64,000 nt of DNA from Caballeronia zhejiangensis (GTDB taxonomy: Bacteria; Pseudomonadota; Gammaproteobacteria; Burkholderiales; Burkholderiaceae): contig NZ_JFHD01000001.1 of the NCBI RefSeq assembly GCF_000698575.1, positions 372,001 through 436,000 of the forward strand, read 5' to 3'. The notes below the pieces were generated by a model that saw nothing but the letters and a program-made list of their open reading frames with translations, searched no databases and was not told where the DNA came from. Shown piece after piece: positions 1 to 9,275 of this stretch. The position numbers and the translations under genes are program-made. Each line of letters starts with the position of its first letter. Position 1 is the stretch's first letter.

Positions 1-150
1 ATGCAGACGCGAGACCGTGCGCTCGGCGTCATCGAGCACGAGCCGGTTCGTGACCGCACGCCCGACCGTGCCGCCGTCGGCATCGAAGGTCGCCCAGAGC
101 GGCACGCGCGGCGGCTGTCCGTTGTGAAGCGTCACCGTGAGCGTGAGCAT
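1..150 (-). CDS. tagH: TagH, FHA-domain T6SS protein (N-terminus only, cut by window edge)
   Basis: Fifty codons are visible, reading leftward off the window. The stretch GGTVGRAVTNRLVLDD followed by SRLH is the start of a forkhead-associated domain (Gly-x-x-x-Gly-Arg, then Ser-Arg-x-His), the phosphothreonine-binding fold of T6SS TagH/Fha proteins. It starts three bases after the tssH stop, so it is the next gene of the same operon. In other systems Fha proteins link Thr phosphorylation to T6SS assembly. The FHA call is strong for so short a piece; the T6SS assignment rests on position. Confidence 0.8.
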   Translation of the reverse strand, partial: MLTLTVTLHNGQPPRVPLWATFDADGGTVGRAVTNRLVLDDAERTVSRLH

Positions 151-153
151 GGT

Positions 154-2781
154 TCACTCGAACGCGTAGACGAAGTCGCCCGCGCTCGCCGAGAGCCGGA
201 TGTGCGCCAGCGCGCCGCCTTCGGTGAGACGCGTCAGATATTCCGTCGAGATGCGCGGCAGGACGGTGTTCGTGAGCAGCGCGTCGATCACGCGGCCGCC
301 CGATTCGGCTTCCGTGCAGCGCGAAACGATGAGCCGCACGGCGTCGTCGTCGTACTCGAACGGAATGCCGTGATTGTCCGCGACGCGCCGCCGGATGCGT
401 TCGAGCTGAAGCCGCACGATGTCGGCCATCATCGCGTCGGAAAGCGGGTAGTAGGGCACCGTGACGAGCCGGCCGAGCAGCGCGGCGGGAAACACGTCGA
501 GCAGCGGGCCGCGCAACGCGCGCGCGAGTTCCTCCGGCGCGATCGCGCGCGCGGGATCGCGGCACATCGACATGATGACTTCCGAGCCGACGTTCGACGT
601 CAGCAGGATGATCGTGTTCTTGAAGTCGATGTAACGCCCTTCGCCGTCTTCCATCCAGCCCTTGTCGAAAACCTGGAAGAAGATTTCGTGGACGTCGGGA
701 TGCGCCTTCTCCACTTCGTCGAGCAGCACGACGCTGTACGGACGGCGGCGCACCGCTTCGGTCAGGATGCCGCCCTCGCCGTAACCCACATAGCCGGGCG
801 GCGCGCCCTTCAGCGTCGAAACCGTATGCGCTTCCTGAAACTCGCTCATGTTGATGACGATGACGTTCTGCTCGCCGCCGTAGAGCGTTTCGGCGAGCGC
901 GAGCGCCGTTTCCGTCTTGCCGACGCCCGACGTGCCCGCGAGCAGGAACACGCCGATCGGCTTGTCGGGATTGTCGAGCCGCGCGCGCGAAGTCTGGATG
1001 CGCTTCGCGATCATCTCGAGCGCGTGGCGCTGGCCGATCACGCGGCGATCGAGCGCATCGGCGAGATTGAGCACGGCGGCCAGCTCGTTCTTCAGCATTT
1101 TGCCGACCGGAATGCCGGTCCAATCGGCGACGACGCCCGCGATCACGCCCGCGTCGACGCTCGGCAAAATCAGCGGCGCATCGGCCTGCAATTCGGCGAG
1201 ACGCGATTTGAGCGACGCGAGGCGCGCGAGCTGGTCATCGCGTGAAGCGGCGTCGGCGGCTTCGCGCAACGTCGCGCGCAACGCAAGCAGTTCGTCGACG
1301 ACGCGCTTTTCCTCGTTCCAGCGCGCTTCGAGCCCGCCGAGCGCATCGCGTTCGCGTGCGAGCATCGCGGCGACATCGGCTGCGCGCGTGCCGACATCGA
1401 CGCCCGCATTCGCCTCCCGCGCGACGATCTGCGCCTCGACTTCGAGCGCCTCGATACGGCGTTGGCAGTCGTCGACGAGCGGCGGCGTCGCGTGCTGGCT
1501 GACGGCGACGCGCGCACACGCCGTGTCGATGAGCGACACGGCCTTGTCGGGCAACTGCCGCGCCGGAATATAGCGATGCGACAGCCGCACGGCCGCCTCG
1601 ATCGCCTCGTCGAGCAACTGCACGCGATGATGCCCTTCGAGCACCGCCGCGACGCCGCGCAGCATCCGCACGGCCTTGTCCTCGTCCGGCTCCCGAACCT
1701 GCACGACCTGAAAGCGCCGCGTGAGCGCGGGATCTTTCTCGATGTGCCGCTTGTATTCGGCCCACGTCGTGGCCCCGATCGTGCGCAGATCGCCGCGCGC
1801 GAGCGCCGGTTTCAGCAGATTGGCGGCATCGCCGGTGCCGGCCGCGCCGCCCGCGCCGACGAGCGTATGCACTTCGTCGATGAAGAGAATCACCGGCTTC
1901 GGACTCGCCTGCACATCCTCGACGACCTGACGCAGACGCTGCTCGAACTCGCCCTTCATGCTCGCGCCCGCCTGCAAAAGCCCGAGATCGAGCGACAGCA
2001 GCGCGACCTCGCGCAAGGGCGGCGGCACGTCACCGCGCGCGAGCCGCTGCGCGAAGCCTTCGACAACGGCGGTCTTTCCGACGCCCGCTTCGCCCGTCAG
2101 CAGCGGATTGTTCTGCCGCCGCCGCATGAGAATATCGACGAGCTGGCGAATCTCGTCGTCGCGGCCCGTAACGGGGTCGAGCTGGCCGCGGCGCGCCTTG
2201 TCGGTGAGATCGGTCGCGTATTTGCGCAGCGCTTCCTGCTGGCCCATGGCGGCGGGCGCGGCTTGCGCATCGGCCGCGTCCGGCTGCGGCTCGGCTTCGC
2301 TTTCCTCGACCGAATCCGCGACGATGCGCGCGAAATTGTCCGACAGGTCTTCCGGCTTGATGCGCTCGAATTGCCGCGATATGCCGACGAGCACGCTGCG
2401 CAGCCGCTGCGTCTTCAGCATGCCGACGAGCACATGCCCGGTCCGCACTTTGTTCGCGCCGAACAGCAGCGTGCCGTAGACCCAGCCGCGCTCGATCGCA
2501 TCGCCGATGTGCTCGGAGATGTCGGAGATCGACGTCGCGCCGCGCGGCAGGCGATCGAGCGACGCCGTCAGCTCGCGCGCAAGGGCGGCGGCGTCCACGC
2601 CGTAATGCGCGACGATGCGCTGCCAGTCGGAGTTCGGCGTCTCCAGAATCTGCATGATCCAGTGCGCCAGCTCGACATACGGATTGCCGCGCATCTTGCA
2701 GTAGACCGTCGCGCTTTCGACGGTCTTGTAGCCGAGCCTGTCGAGCTTGCCGAACAGCGCGACACGACTGATTTCCGCCAT
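154..2781 (-). CDS. tssH: TssH (ClpV), T6SS sheath-disassembly AAA+ ATPase
   Basis: An 875-residue Clp/Hsp100 ATPase that extracts and unfolds contracted TssB/TssC sheath in the cytoplasm so the apparatus can be rebuilt. Order: ClpV-type N domain (about 1-160), first AAA+ with Walker A GEAGVGKT near 230 and Walker [15 protein letters not shown], a middle coiled-coil, then a second AAA+ with Walker A GTSGVGKT and Walker [12 protein letters not shown], and a C-terminal D2-small domain. The start [14 protein letters not shown] is preceded by AGGAGT and matches ClpV N-termini; longer in-frame starts upstream would add an unrelated low-complexity tail. Length is normal for ClpV (about 850-900). 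A 95-base gap separates it from tssG. Confidence 0.97.
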   Translation of the reverse strand: MAEISRVALFGKLDRLGYKTVESATVYCKMRGNPYVELAHWIMQILETPNSDWQRIVAHYGVDAAALARELTASLDRLPRGATSISDISEHIGDAIERGWVYGTLLFGANKVRTGHVLVGMLKTQRLRSVLVGISRQFERIKPEDLSDNFARIVADSVEESEAEPQPDAADAQAAPAAMGQQEALRKYATDLTDKARRGQLDPVTGRDDEIRQLVDILMRRRQNNPLLTGEAGVGKTAVVEGFAQRLARGDVPPPLREVALLSLDLGLLQAGASMKGEFEQRLRQVVEDVQASPKPVILFIDEVHTLVGAGGAAGTGDAANLLKPALARGDLRTIGATTWAEYKRHIEKDPALTRRFQVVQVREPDEDKAVRMLRGVAAVLEGHHRVQLLDEAIEAAVRLSHRYIPARQLPDKAVSLIDTACARVAVSQHATPPLVDDCQRRIEALEVEAQIVAREANAGVDVGTRAADVAAMLARERDALGGLEARWNEEKRVVDELLALRATLREAADAASRDDQLARLASLKSRLAELQADAPLILPSVDAGVIAGVVADWTGIPVGKMLKNELAAVLNLADALDRRVIGQRHALEMIAKRIQTSRARLDNPDKPIGVFLLAGTSGVGKTETALALAETLYGGEQNVIVINMSEFQEAHTVSTLKGAPPGYVGYGEGGILTEAVRRRPYSVVLLDEVEKAHPDVHEIFFQVFDKGWMEDGEGRYIDFKNTIILLTSNVGSEVIMSMCRDPARAIAPEELARALRGPLLDVFPAALLGRLVTVPYYPLSDAMMADIVRLQLERIRRRVADNHGIPFEYDDDAVRLIVSRCTEAESGGRVIDALLTNTVLPRISTEYLTRLTEGGALAHIRLSASAGDFVYAFE

Positions 2782-2876
2782 CGCCGGACTCCTTTTTTTA
2801 CGATGCGCGCGGATCGAAGGCGCGCCTCCATCCGATAAGACGGCGCAGCGGCGGCTTTTTTTCAACGTGTCCGCGT

Positions 2877-3959
2877 TCAGGCGAGATGCGCGTCGGCGTC
2901 GAGCGCGAGATCGGCGCAATCGGCGCGGCGCGCGGCGAGACCGAGCCACGCCGAATAGCCGAGCCGTCCGTAGCGGCCGAGCTGCGCGGTCGGCACGTCG
3001 TCGGCGGCGAGGACGAGTTGCGCGTCCCATGCAAGCTCGCCGTTCAGATGCCGGCGCACCACGGCGACGAGCGTCGGCAGCGCGGCGCCGCCCGGCAGCA
3101 GCGACTCGAACTGCGCGAGCGACAGCGGCCCGATCGCGAGGCGAAACGCGTGCTGCCGATCCCACACCGCGCGTCCCAGCACCGCGCCGCGTCCGAGTTG
3201 GGCGAAGCCCGCTGGATCGCCGGGACCGCGCATCGCCCGATGCCGCAACGCAGTGCGCTCGTCGCGTTGCAGCGTCATCCAGTGCCCGCGATACGGCTCC
3301 ACGCGCACCGGCACGCGCAAGAGCGCGCTCGCGATCGCTTCGAGCGCGTCGGCGGGACGCGTCTGCATGTTGGCGAGGCCCGCGAAATGCAGCTTCGCGT
3401 GATCGGAGACGGCGTCGCGATTGCGGCTGGCTTCATCCGCGAGTCCGATCAGCGCGCCCGCATAGAAGGCGAAGCGGTCGTGGCCGGGACGATCCAGCCA
3501 CGCTACCGGCCGTCCCTGCGCCCACGCGCGATAGAACAGCAGCAGGAATCGATGCAGCAGCGTATCGAGCAGGTGCGCGAAAGCCGTGTCGCCGCGATGC
3601 AGCGCGCGCTCGCGGGCGAAGTCCGTCAGATGCAGCGGCAGCGGGCCGTTCGGTCCGAGATAACCGAAGCAGCGCTGTTCGAGGCGCGGCGCGCGGGCGT
3701 TCTCATCGCGTGTGAGCGCGGCGAGCGGCGCGGGCGCGAACGAAAGCGATACGTCCTGCGCGAGACGCAGCGGCTCGTCGGCGGGACGCGCGCCGCAGCC
3801 GAGACGCGGCAAGTGCGGCGTCAGTGCCTCGACGTGCCGCATCAGGCGATAGAAATCGTGCCGATGCGGCTCGGCGGCGACTGCATCGAAGAGATCGACG
3901 AGTGCGCGCGCAGGCTCGGGCAGCGCCGCCGCGCTCAGAAGATCGCTCTCGTCCCGCAT
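2877..3959 (-). CDS. tssG: TssG, T6SS baseplate component
   Basis: A 360-residue TssG (ImpH/VasB family) protein. With TssE, TssF and TssK it forms the baseplate wedge on which the sheath and Hcp tube polymerise. Typical features are the N-terminal HDFYRLMRHVEAL, the central RFLLLFYRAWAQ, and a C-terminal region with LGRYGRLGYSAWLG. The start at MRDESDLLSAAALPEP lies 25 bases inside the end of tssF, the usual coupled tssF-tssG arrangement. No enzymatic motif is expected in this family. Confidence 0.95.
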   Translation of the reverse strand: MRDESDLLSAAALPEPARALVDLFDAVAAEPHRHDFYRLMRHVEALTPHLPRLGCGARPADEPLRLAQDVSLSFAPAPLAALTRDENARAPRLEQRCFGYLGPNGPLPLHLTDFARERALHRGDTAFAHLLDTLLHRFLLLFYRAWAQGRPVAWLDRPGHDRFAFYAGALIGLADEASRNRDAVSDHAKLHFAGLANMQTRPADALEAIASALLRVPVRVEPYRGHWMTLQRDERTALRHRAMRGPGDPAGFAQLGRGAVLGRAVWDRQHAFRLAIGPLSLAQFESLLPGGAALPTLVAVVRRHLNGELAWDAQLVLAADDVPTAQLGRYGRLGYSAWLGLAARRADCADLALDADAHLA

Positions 3960-5821
3960 CGCGGTGCCAGGCGCAGGATTTCGCCGCGCGCGCTCGTGCG
4001 CAAAGCGGTCTGCACGAACGCGTTGATCGACACGTAGCGCGCGAAAAAGCGGTCCAGCACGCAGCCGAAGAGCCACGCGCTGCCGCCCTGAAAGGCGAGA
4101 TCGTCGACGAGCACGTCGATCATGAGGCCGCGACCGAACGCGATCGGACCGGGCATCGGCAGACGGCGCACGACGCCGCGCGCATCCACGGCGGCGACGC
4201 CCGCGACCTGGCTTCGCCCCGCCTGATCGGCGTCCGCGACATGCAGCATCAACAGCGCGCGCAACGCGGCGGCGGCTTCGCGCGGCCCGTTCGACACCGA
4301 CAGGTAATGCAGCGACAATTGATCGATGAGCCGCCAGCTCCGCGCCGCGTCGAGATTCGCGGGCGCGGGCCGCGACGGGCCGCTCACACAGCGCACGCGG
4401 CTCACGGGCGCGGCGATGTCGAGCGAGAAATCGTCGCCGGTGGCGCTGCGCGGCATCATCAAAGGCAGATCGCGATTGGTGCAGAGCGTCGCGAACGACA
4501 GTTGCCGCAGCGAGCCGCGATACGGCGCGGCGTTGGGGTCGACGATCGATACATACGTCTCGCTGCCCACGTATTCCGTGCGCGCGCCGCTCTTGCGCCG
4601 TCCGGCGGGCACGATGCGCGGCTCGCGCTCGGTCGTGAAGTACGCGGCCTCGCCGGGGCGGTCCGCGAGAAAGTCCGCGTAGACCGGATGGAATGTCTGC
4701 TCCGCATCGTCGTTCGCGCCGTAGCCCGAGACGGCAGTGACGGAATGCACTTCGAAGTCGAGCGGATGCGTGCGGTCCGGCACGACATGAAAGCGCGCGG
4801 CGGCTTCGGTCACGAGCGCGCGATCCGCGTGCTTCGCGAAGAGATTGATCGCGGGCACGCAATCGAGCAACACGTTGTCCTTGGTGACGATGCGTTCGAG
4901 CGACGCATCGCCGTTCGCGAGCAGAAACGTCAGTTCGATTTCGCGCGATGCGAACGACGGCAGCACATCGGCGAACCCGGCGAGGCGCGCGAATCGAAAC
5001 CGCTCGGGCAGCGCGAAATACTCATGCAGCAGCCGATAACCCTGAAACGCGTTCGGCGTGACGGGCAGGAGCGCTTCGCGATCGCCGAAACCGGCGGGCG
5101 CGACGGCATCGGCAGGCAACGCGGCAAGCGCGCGGCTCGGGCGCTCGGGCGTCGATACGACGACGGCGAGCGTCCCCGACATCACGAGTTCGTACAGGCG
5201 ATACGCGGTTTCGTCGCCGCCCGCGAAATGCAGGTTCAGCGCATCGAGACGCAATGCGTCGAAGGACAGGCCTTCGGGCGTCGCGAGGCGGATGCGCAGC
5301 GCGCCCTTCACGCGCGGCGCGAGCGTCTGCGTCGCGGGAATCGCGGCGAGCGGCAGGTCCTGCATCTGCGCGACATAGCGCGCGTCCGTCAGCTCGATCG
5401 GCCAGAGCGTGAGATCGGCGCCGGTGCGGAATTCGCACGGCGTCATGTGCGCGCTCGCGGCATGCCGGGCGATGAGCGCGGTGCCGCGCGGCACGGTGAA
5501 GCCATCGGCGAGATTCGGATTCGCGAGATCGGGCGCGAGACGGGCGATCAGCATCGAAGGCGTCGGGCAGGCGGCCTGCGGCAGCACGACATGCGCGAGT
5601 TGCTGCGTGAAGCGCGGAAACTCCTCTTCGATCTTCAGTTGCACGCGCGCCGCGAGAAACGCCGTGCCTTCGAGCAGACGCTCGACATAGGGATCGGCCA
5701 CGTCGATGCCGCTCATGCCGAGGCGCGCGGCGATCTTCGGAAACTGCTGCGCGAACTCCGCGCCCATCTCCCGCAGATGCGCGAGCTCGGTGTTGTAGTG
5801 ACGCAGAAGTCGCGGGTCCAT
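3935..5821 (-). CDS. tssF: TssF, T6SS baseplate component
   Basis: A 628-residue TssF (ImpG/VasA) protein. The N-terminus MDPRLLRHYNTELAHLREMG and the following EFAQQFPKIAARLGM are the family signature. Two TssF copies bind one TssG in the baseplate wedge. The gene begins 17 bases after tssE and overlaps tssG by 25 bases, consistent with stoichiometric translation from one message. Length agrees with family members of 580-630 residues. Confidence 0.96.
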   Translation of the reverse strand: MDPRLLRHYNTELAHLREMGAEFAQQFPKIAARLGMSGIDVADPYVERLLEGTAFLAARVQLKIEEEFPRFTQQLAHVVLPQAACPTPSMLIARLAPDLANPNLADGFTVPRGTALIARHAASAHMTPCEFRTGADLTLWPIELTDARYVAQMQDLPLAAIPATQTLAPRVKGALRIRLATPEGLSFDALRLDALNLHFAGGDETAYRLYELVMSGTLAVVVSTPERPSRALAALPADAVAPAGFGDREALLPVTPNAFQGYRLLHEYFALPERFRFARLAGFADVLPSFASREIELTFLLANGDASLERIVTKDNVLLDCVPAINLFAKHADRALVTEAAARFHVVPDRTHPLDFEVHSVTAVSGYGANDDAEQTFHPVYADFLADRPGEAAYFTTEREPRIVPAGRRKSGARTEYVGSETYVSIVDPNAAPYRGSLRQLSFATLCTNRDLPLMMPRSATGDDFSLDIAAPVSRVRCVSGPSRPAPANLDAARSWRLIDQLSLHYLSVSNGPREAAAALRALLMLHVADADQAGRSQVAGVAAVDARGVVRRLPMPGPIAFGRGLMIDVLVDDLAFQGGSAWLFGCVLDRFFARYVSINAFVQTALRTSARGEILRLAPRCGTRAIF

Positions 5822-5838
5822 GTGCGTGGTCGTCGTGG

Positions 5839-6345
5839 TCAGCGCGGGAGTTCCATCACCGTGATGCCGCCTTCTTCCAGATCGATCTGCGTGCGCAGCG
5901 CGAATTCCAGCGGCACGGGCTGCGCCCAGAGCAGGCCGCGAATCACGAGCGCGATCTGGTTGTGCATGTCGAGCACGGAACGGTCGAGCACCGGCTCGAT
6001 TTCGAGCGTCGAGGGATCGATGCGCGGCTCGAAGCGCTCGATCGCCTGGCGAATCGCCTGTTCGAGCAATACCGTGTCGATGGTCGATGCGAATCGCCCC
6101 GAGAAACACGGCAAGCCGTAATTGAGCACCGATGCGAACGCGTGCGGAAAGTCGTCCTCGACGATCGCGCCGCCGAGATTCGTCGTGTTGAAGAGCCACG
6201 ACACGTCGCGCAGCACGGCCGCGCGCAGCCCGCGATGCGACATGAAGCGCTCGCCGGGCGGATCGGCGCGCGTGGCGGGATCGTCGTCGATCAGGCGGTC
6301 GAGCAGCGTGGGCTGCAGACGGTCGGCGGCGCTGGGCTCGTTCAT
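5839..6345 (-). CDS. tssE: TssE, gp25-like T6SS baseplate protein
   Basis: A 168-residue homologue of phage T4 gp25. It shows the characteristic LLDRLIDDDP near the N-terminus, RGLRAAVLRDVSWLFNTTN, the GLPCFSG segment and the LEFALRTQIDLEEG C-terminal core. TssE joins the baseplate to the first sheath ring. It is the third gene of the minus-strand T6SS operon, 16 bases after the Hcp-like gene and 17 bases before tssF. Confidence 0.95.
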   Translation of the reverse strand: MNEPSAADRLQPTLLDRLIDDDPATRADPPGERFMSHRGLRAAVLRDVSWLFNTTNLGGAIVEDDFPHAFASVLNYGLPCFSGRFASTIDTVLLEQAIRQAIERFEPRIDPSTLEIEPVLDRSVLDMHNQIALVIRGLLWAQPVPLEFALRTQIDLEEGGITVMELPR

Positions 6346-6361
6346 CGCGCGGTCCTTGCGC

Positions 6362-6961
6362 TCAACTCACGCGCCGCGTCGATACATCGAGCGCGAAGGT
6401 CACTTCCGCCCCGCGGCTGCCGGTCGCGGTCTGCGGCGCACAGGTCATCGTCAGTTGTTGCGCCGACAGTTCGAAGACCTCGCAGGGCCGCGCAAGGCGC
6501 ACGCTCGTGTAGATCTGATAGTTGCGGATGTACGCCTGCTCCAGCTTCATCGACAGATATTCGATCTGCACGCCGTGGTCCGTGCCCGCCGCCTTGAAGC
6601 ACTTCACATGCGCAACCGCGAGCAGTTCGGCCTGCGCGCACAGCTTCGCGAGGACGGGCGAGGCCGAGTCCACCGACTTGATGACGCAAAGCGCCGTGAC
6701 GCGCATGTCGTTGGCATTGAGCGCGGCGGCGTGCGGCGCGGCGTCGTAGCCTTGCGCCCAGCGCCAGCCGTGGATCTGCATCGGCGTGTCCCAGTCGCCG
6801 CGCTTGGCCGCTTCGCCCTTGACCGGCGTGTTGCTGCGCTTGGGGACGACGTGCAGGAACATGTCGTCCGATTCCGTGAGCGCGAGCAGATCGAACTGGC
6901 GCAGGGCGTCGAGCGTGAGGTGGCTGTCGGGGCGCGTATCGCTGGGTTGCATCGTGCTCAT
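6362..6961 (-). CDS. Divergent Hcp-family protein (second Hcp paralogue)
   Basis: A 199-residue protein that aligns by eye with canonical Hcp at 7097-7579 along its whole core. MFLHVV..KGEA matches the first beta strand and KGAEG loop. ALCVIKSVDSASPVLAKLCAQAE matches FQFVHQYDKSAPTLKKNCASGK. FELSAQQLTMTCAPQTATGSRGAEV matches VDLSYADIEFEYKPQDDKGALGGAV. It carries about 25 extra N-terminal residues. The start MSTMQ is chosen; an internal ATG at 6952 is also possible and no strong ribosome site marks either. It heads the tssE-tssF-tssG-tssH operon. It may be a structural variant of the tube, a regulator or a cargo-specific Hcp; I cannot tell which. Confidence 0.75.
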   Translation of the reverse strand: MSTMQPSDTRPDSHLTLDALRQFDLLALTESDDMFLHVVPKRSNTPVKGEAAKRGDWDTPMQIHGWRWAQGYDAAPHAAALNANDMRVTALCVIKSVDSASPVLAKLCAQAELLAVAHVKCFKAAGTDHGVQIEYLSMKLEQAYIRNYQIYTSVRLARPCEVFELSAQQLTMTCAPQTATGSRGAEVTFALDVSTRRVS

Positions 6962-7005
6962 CCGGTGGACGACGGTCTGAACACAAGACGGCGCACATCG
7001 CGCGA

Positions 7006-7020
7006 TTTTGAAGTTCAAAA
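7006..7020. promoter_or_regulatory. 15-bp perfect palindrome between the two divergent hcp genes
   Basis: TTTTGAAGTTCAAAA is a perfect dyad around a central G. It sits 45 bases upstream of the Hcp-like start (6961) and 76 bases upstream of hcp (7097), in the only divergent spacer of the T6SS locus. It could be an operator for the whole locus. No binding protein is known from the sequence alone. Confidence 0.4.
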
Positions 7021-7096
7021 ATGCGCGGTGCGTTTCGTTTTACCAGTGGATTGCACGCGCGGCGCGCAACGAAAGCCGATCACGACGGAGGATCAC

Positions 7097-7579
7097 ATGG
7101 CTACGACCGACTGTTATCTCAAGATCGATGGAATCGACGGCGAGTCGAAGCACAAGGGGGCGGAAGGGCAGATCGAAGTGCTGAGTTTCAACTGGGGCGT
7201 GACGAACGCGAGCAACCCGATGACGGGCAGCGGCAGCGGCATCGGCAAGGCGTGCCCCGGCGTGTTCCAGTTCGTGCATCAGTACGACAAGTCCGCGCCC
7301 ACGCTCAAGAAGAACTGCGCGAGCGGCAAGCACATGGCGAACGCGAAACTCACCGTCAGCAAGGCGGGCGAAGGGCAGAAGGAATTTCTCACCGTCACGA
7401 TGAAACAGGTCACGGTGACGAAGGTCTCGCTGATCTGCGTGCCGAATGGCCATCCGGAGCAGACGGTCGATCTGAGCTACGCGGACATCGAGTTCGAATA
7501 CAAGCCGCAGGACGACAAGGGCGCGCTCGGCGGCGCCGTGAAGTTCGGCTGGGACGTGCGCAGCACCGAAGTGCGTTGA
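7097..7579 (+). CDS. hcp: Hcp, T6SS tube protein
   Basis: A 160-residue Hcp1-type protein that forms hexameric rings stacked into the inner T6SS tube and is secreted on firing. The family pattern is clear: YLKIDGIDGESKHKGAEGQIEVLSF at the N-terminus (SHKGxxxxIEVLSFxWG class), then KNCASGKH and the C-terminal FGWDVRST. GGAGGA lies a few bases upstream of the ATG. It is transcribed away from the rest of the T6SS operon and ends four bases before the convergent cheB-like gene. Confidence 0.97.
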   Translation: MATTDCYLKIDGIDGESKHKGAEGQIEVLSFNWGVTNASNPMTGSGSGIGKACPGVFQFVHQYDKSAPTLKKNCASGKHMANAKLTVSKAGEGQKEFLTVTMKQVTVTKVSLICVPNGHPEQTVDLSYADIEFEYKPQDDKGALGGAVKFGWDVRSTEVR

Positions 7580-7583
7580 TCCG

Positions 7584-8192
7584 TCAGGCGCTTCCCGCGC
7601 GGTCGGCCCGCGAGCGTGCTCGCTGACGCGCCAGCGGTCCGAGCAGATGGCTGATTTCGGCGACCGACAGAACCTGATCGGGGCTATCGAAATTCAGGGC
7701 GTTCATCGGCATTTGCGGCGCTTCGGCCTGCGCGGGATGTTGCACGATGCTCATTCCGCCCGCCGCCTTGATCGCCTGCAAGCCCCGCGTTCCGTCGCCC
7801 CCGCCGCCCGTCAGCACGACGCCCACGACGCGTCCGTGAAAGCACGCCGCCGCCGATTCGAAGAGCGGATCGGCCGCCGGGCGCACGTGATGGACCTTGG
7901 GACCGTCGTCGAGCGCGAGATGGCCGTCAGCCGATACCACGAGATGACGGCCCGGCGGCGCGAGATAAATGCGTCCGGGCTCGATGCTTTGTCCGTGACG
8001 CCCGTATTCCACGGTGAGCGACGTATGCCGCTGGATGCACTCGCCCAAAAGACGCGGCCCTGTCATTCCCGAATGGAGCACGATCAGAAGCGAGCCTTCA
8101 TAGTCGGGATCGAGCGCACTCACGAGCCGGCATAGCGCCTTGAACCCGCCCTGCGAAGCTGCAACGACTGCAATGTCGCGTCGCACCGTCAT
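7584..8192 (-). CDS. Stand-alone CheB-type methylesterase domain protein
   Basis: A 202-residue CheB catalytic domain without a receiver domain. The triad is visible: Ser13 in AASQGGF, His40 in VLHSG, and Asp about 133 in LTGGGGDGTRG. In chemotaxis CheB removes methyl groups from receptor glutamates, and related lone domains serve alternative chemosensory or two-component systems. The start at MTVRRDIAV is supported by AAGGA five bases upstream. No CheR, receptor or kinase is adjacent, so its target is unknown. Converges with hcp. Confidence 0.85.
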   Translation of the reverse strand: MTVRRDIAVVAASQGGFKALCRLVSALDPDYEGSLLIVLHSGMTGPRLLGECIQRHTSLTVEYGRHGQSIEPGRIYLAPPGRHLVVSADGHLALDDGPKVHHVRPAADPLFESAAACFHGRVVGVVLTGGGGDGTRGLQAIKAAGGMSIVQHPAQAEAPQMPMNALNFDSPDQVLSVAEISHLLGPLARQRARSRADRAGSA

Positions 8193-8247
8193 GCTTGTCC
8201 TTGATTGTCTCTGAAGTTTTCTCCGTGGACCTAGCAAAGAAGATGCC

Positions 8248-8277
8248 GCGCGCCCGGATGACCGGCGACGGGCGCGC
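8248..8277 (-). terminator. Hairpin after the LysR gene
   Basis: GCGCGCCCG and CGGGCGCGC form a 9-bp stem with a 12-base loop just downstream of the LysR stop. On the minus strand a moderately T-rich stretch (ATCTTCTTT) follows, compatible with intrinsic termination. Confidence 0.5.
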
Positions 8278-8282
8278 CTGTT

Positions 8283-9197
8283 TCAACGAACGCCGGCTTC
8301 TTCCAGCAGCCATTCCTTGAACGCGATCACGGGTGCATGGGCCGCGCTTTCCGGCCGATGCACGAGGTAGTACGCCAACTCGCAACTCTGGACGATATCG
8401 AACGGCTTGACGAGGCGGCCTTCGGCCAGATCGCGTTCGACGAGCGTCGTGCGTCCGAGCGCCACGCCGTAACCGGAAATCGCGGTTTGCAGGCCCATCG
8501 CAGAATCGTTGAGCTGCAGTCCGCGGTCGGTATCGATGCGGTAGCGGCAGCCGGCATGCAGCAGCCACGAACGCCACGTCGGGAAGAGACCGGCGCCGGT
8601 CATCGACGTATCGTGGATGAGCGGATGATGTTGCAAATCGGACGGCGCTCCGAGCGCGTGCTCGCCTTCCATCAGCGCCGGGCTGCATACCGGAAAAAAT
8701 TCGTCGCGCAGCAGGAACGTAGAGACGAGGCCCGCCCATGCTCCCGCGCCGTAGCGTATGCCGACGTCGATCCGTTCGGCCGTGAAGTCGGTGAGGCGGC
8801 CGCTCGTGTCGATCCGCAGGTCGTAGTAAGGATGTCTTCGCTGAAAGCGTTCGACGCGCCAGAGCAGCCAGCGATCCGCGAAAGCCGGCGGCACGGTCAG
8901 CGTAAAGACGATGCGCGACTTGCTGGCCTTCAGCCGTTCGACGGCACTCGACAGCAGATCGAAGCCGCCTTGCAGATCCGGCAGCGCAGCGCGGGCAGCG
9001 TCGGTCAATGTGAGACGCGACGGTCCCGATGCCGATCGATGGAACAACTCGATATCCAGATAGCTTTCGAGTCCGCGAATCAGTTGGCCGACCGCGGCCG
9101 GCGTGACGTTCAACTCGTCCGCCGCCGCAGCGTAGCTCAGATGCCGCGCGACCGCCTCGAAGGCTCGCAGTGCGTTCAGATTGCTGGGCGCTCGCAT
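8283..9197 (-). CDS. LysR-family transcriptional regulator (GcvA-like)
   Basis: A 304-residue LysR regulator. The N-terminal winged HTH (about 6-65, NALRAFEAVARHLSYAAAADELNVTPAAVGQLI) has the TPAAVxxxI pattern of the GcvA/AmpR subgroup, and the remainder is the periplasmic-binding-protein-like effector domain. It reads in the same direction as the upstream SDR at 9276-10022, 78 bases away, rather than being divergent from its target as many LysR genes are. Effector and regulon are unknown. Confidence 0.92.
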   Translation of the reverse strand: MRAPSNLNALRAFEAVARHLSYAAAADELNVTPAAVGQLIRGLESYLDIELFHRSASGPSRLTLTDAARAALPDLQGGFDLLSSAVERLKASKSRIVFTLTVPPAFADRWLLWRVERFQRRHPYYDLRIDTSGRLTDFTAERIDVGIRYGAGAWAGLVSTFLLRDEFFPVCSPALMEGEHALGAPSDLQHHPLIHDTSMTGAGLFPTWRSWLLHAGCRYRIDTDRGLQLNDSAMGLQTAISGYGVALGRTTLVERDLAEGRLVKPFDIVQSCELAYYLVHRPESAAHAPVIAFKEWLLEEAGVR

Positions 9198-9275
9198 GTT
9201 TCTTCATTCAGCCGTGGAATCTCGTGAATGTACAGAATCATGGTGACGCGTGCATCCGCCATCGAAGGCGATGCG

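Noticed and set aside
1..2838. Long open frames on the plus strand opposite tssH
   Set aside because: They are Arg/His-rich mirror frames of a strongly GC-biased gene, with no domain or ribosome site. tssH on the minus strand explains the region fully.
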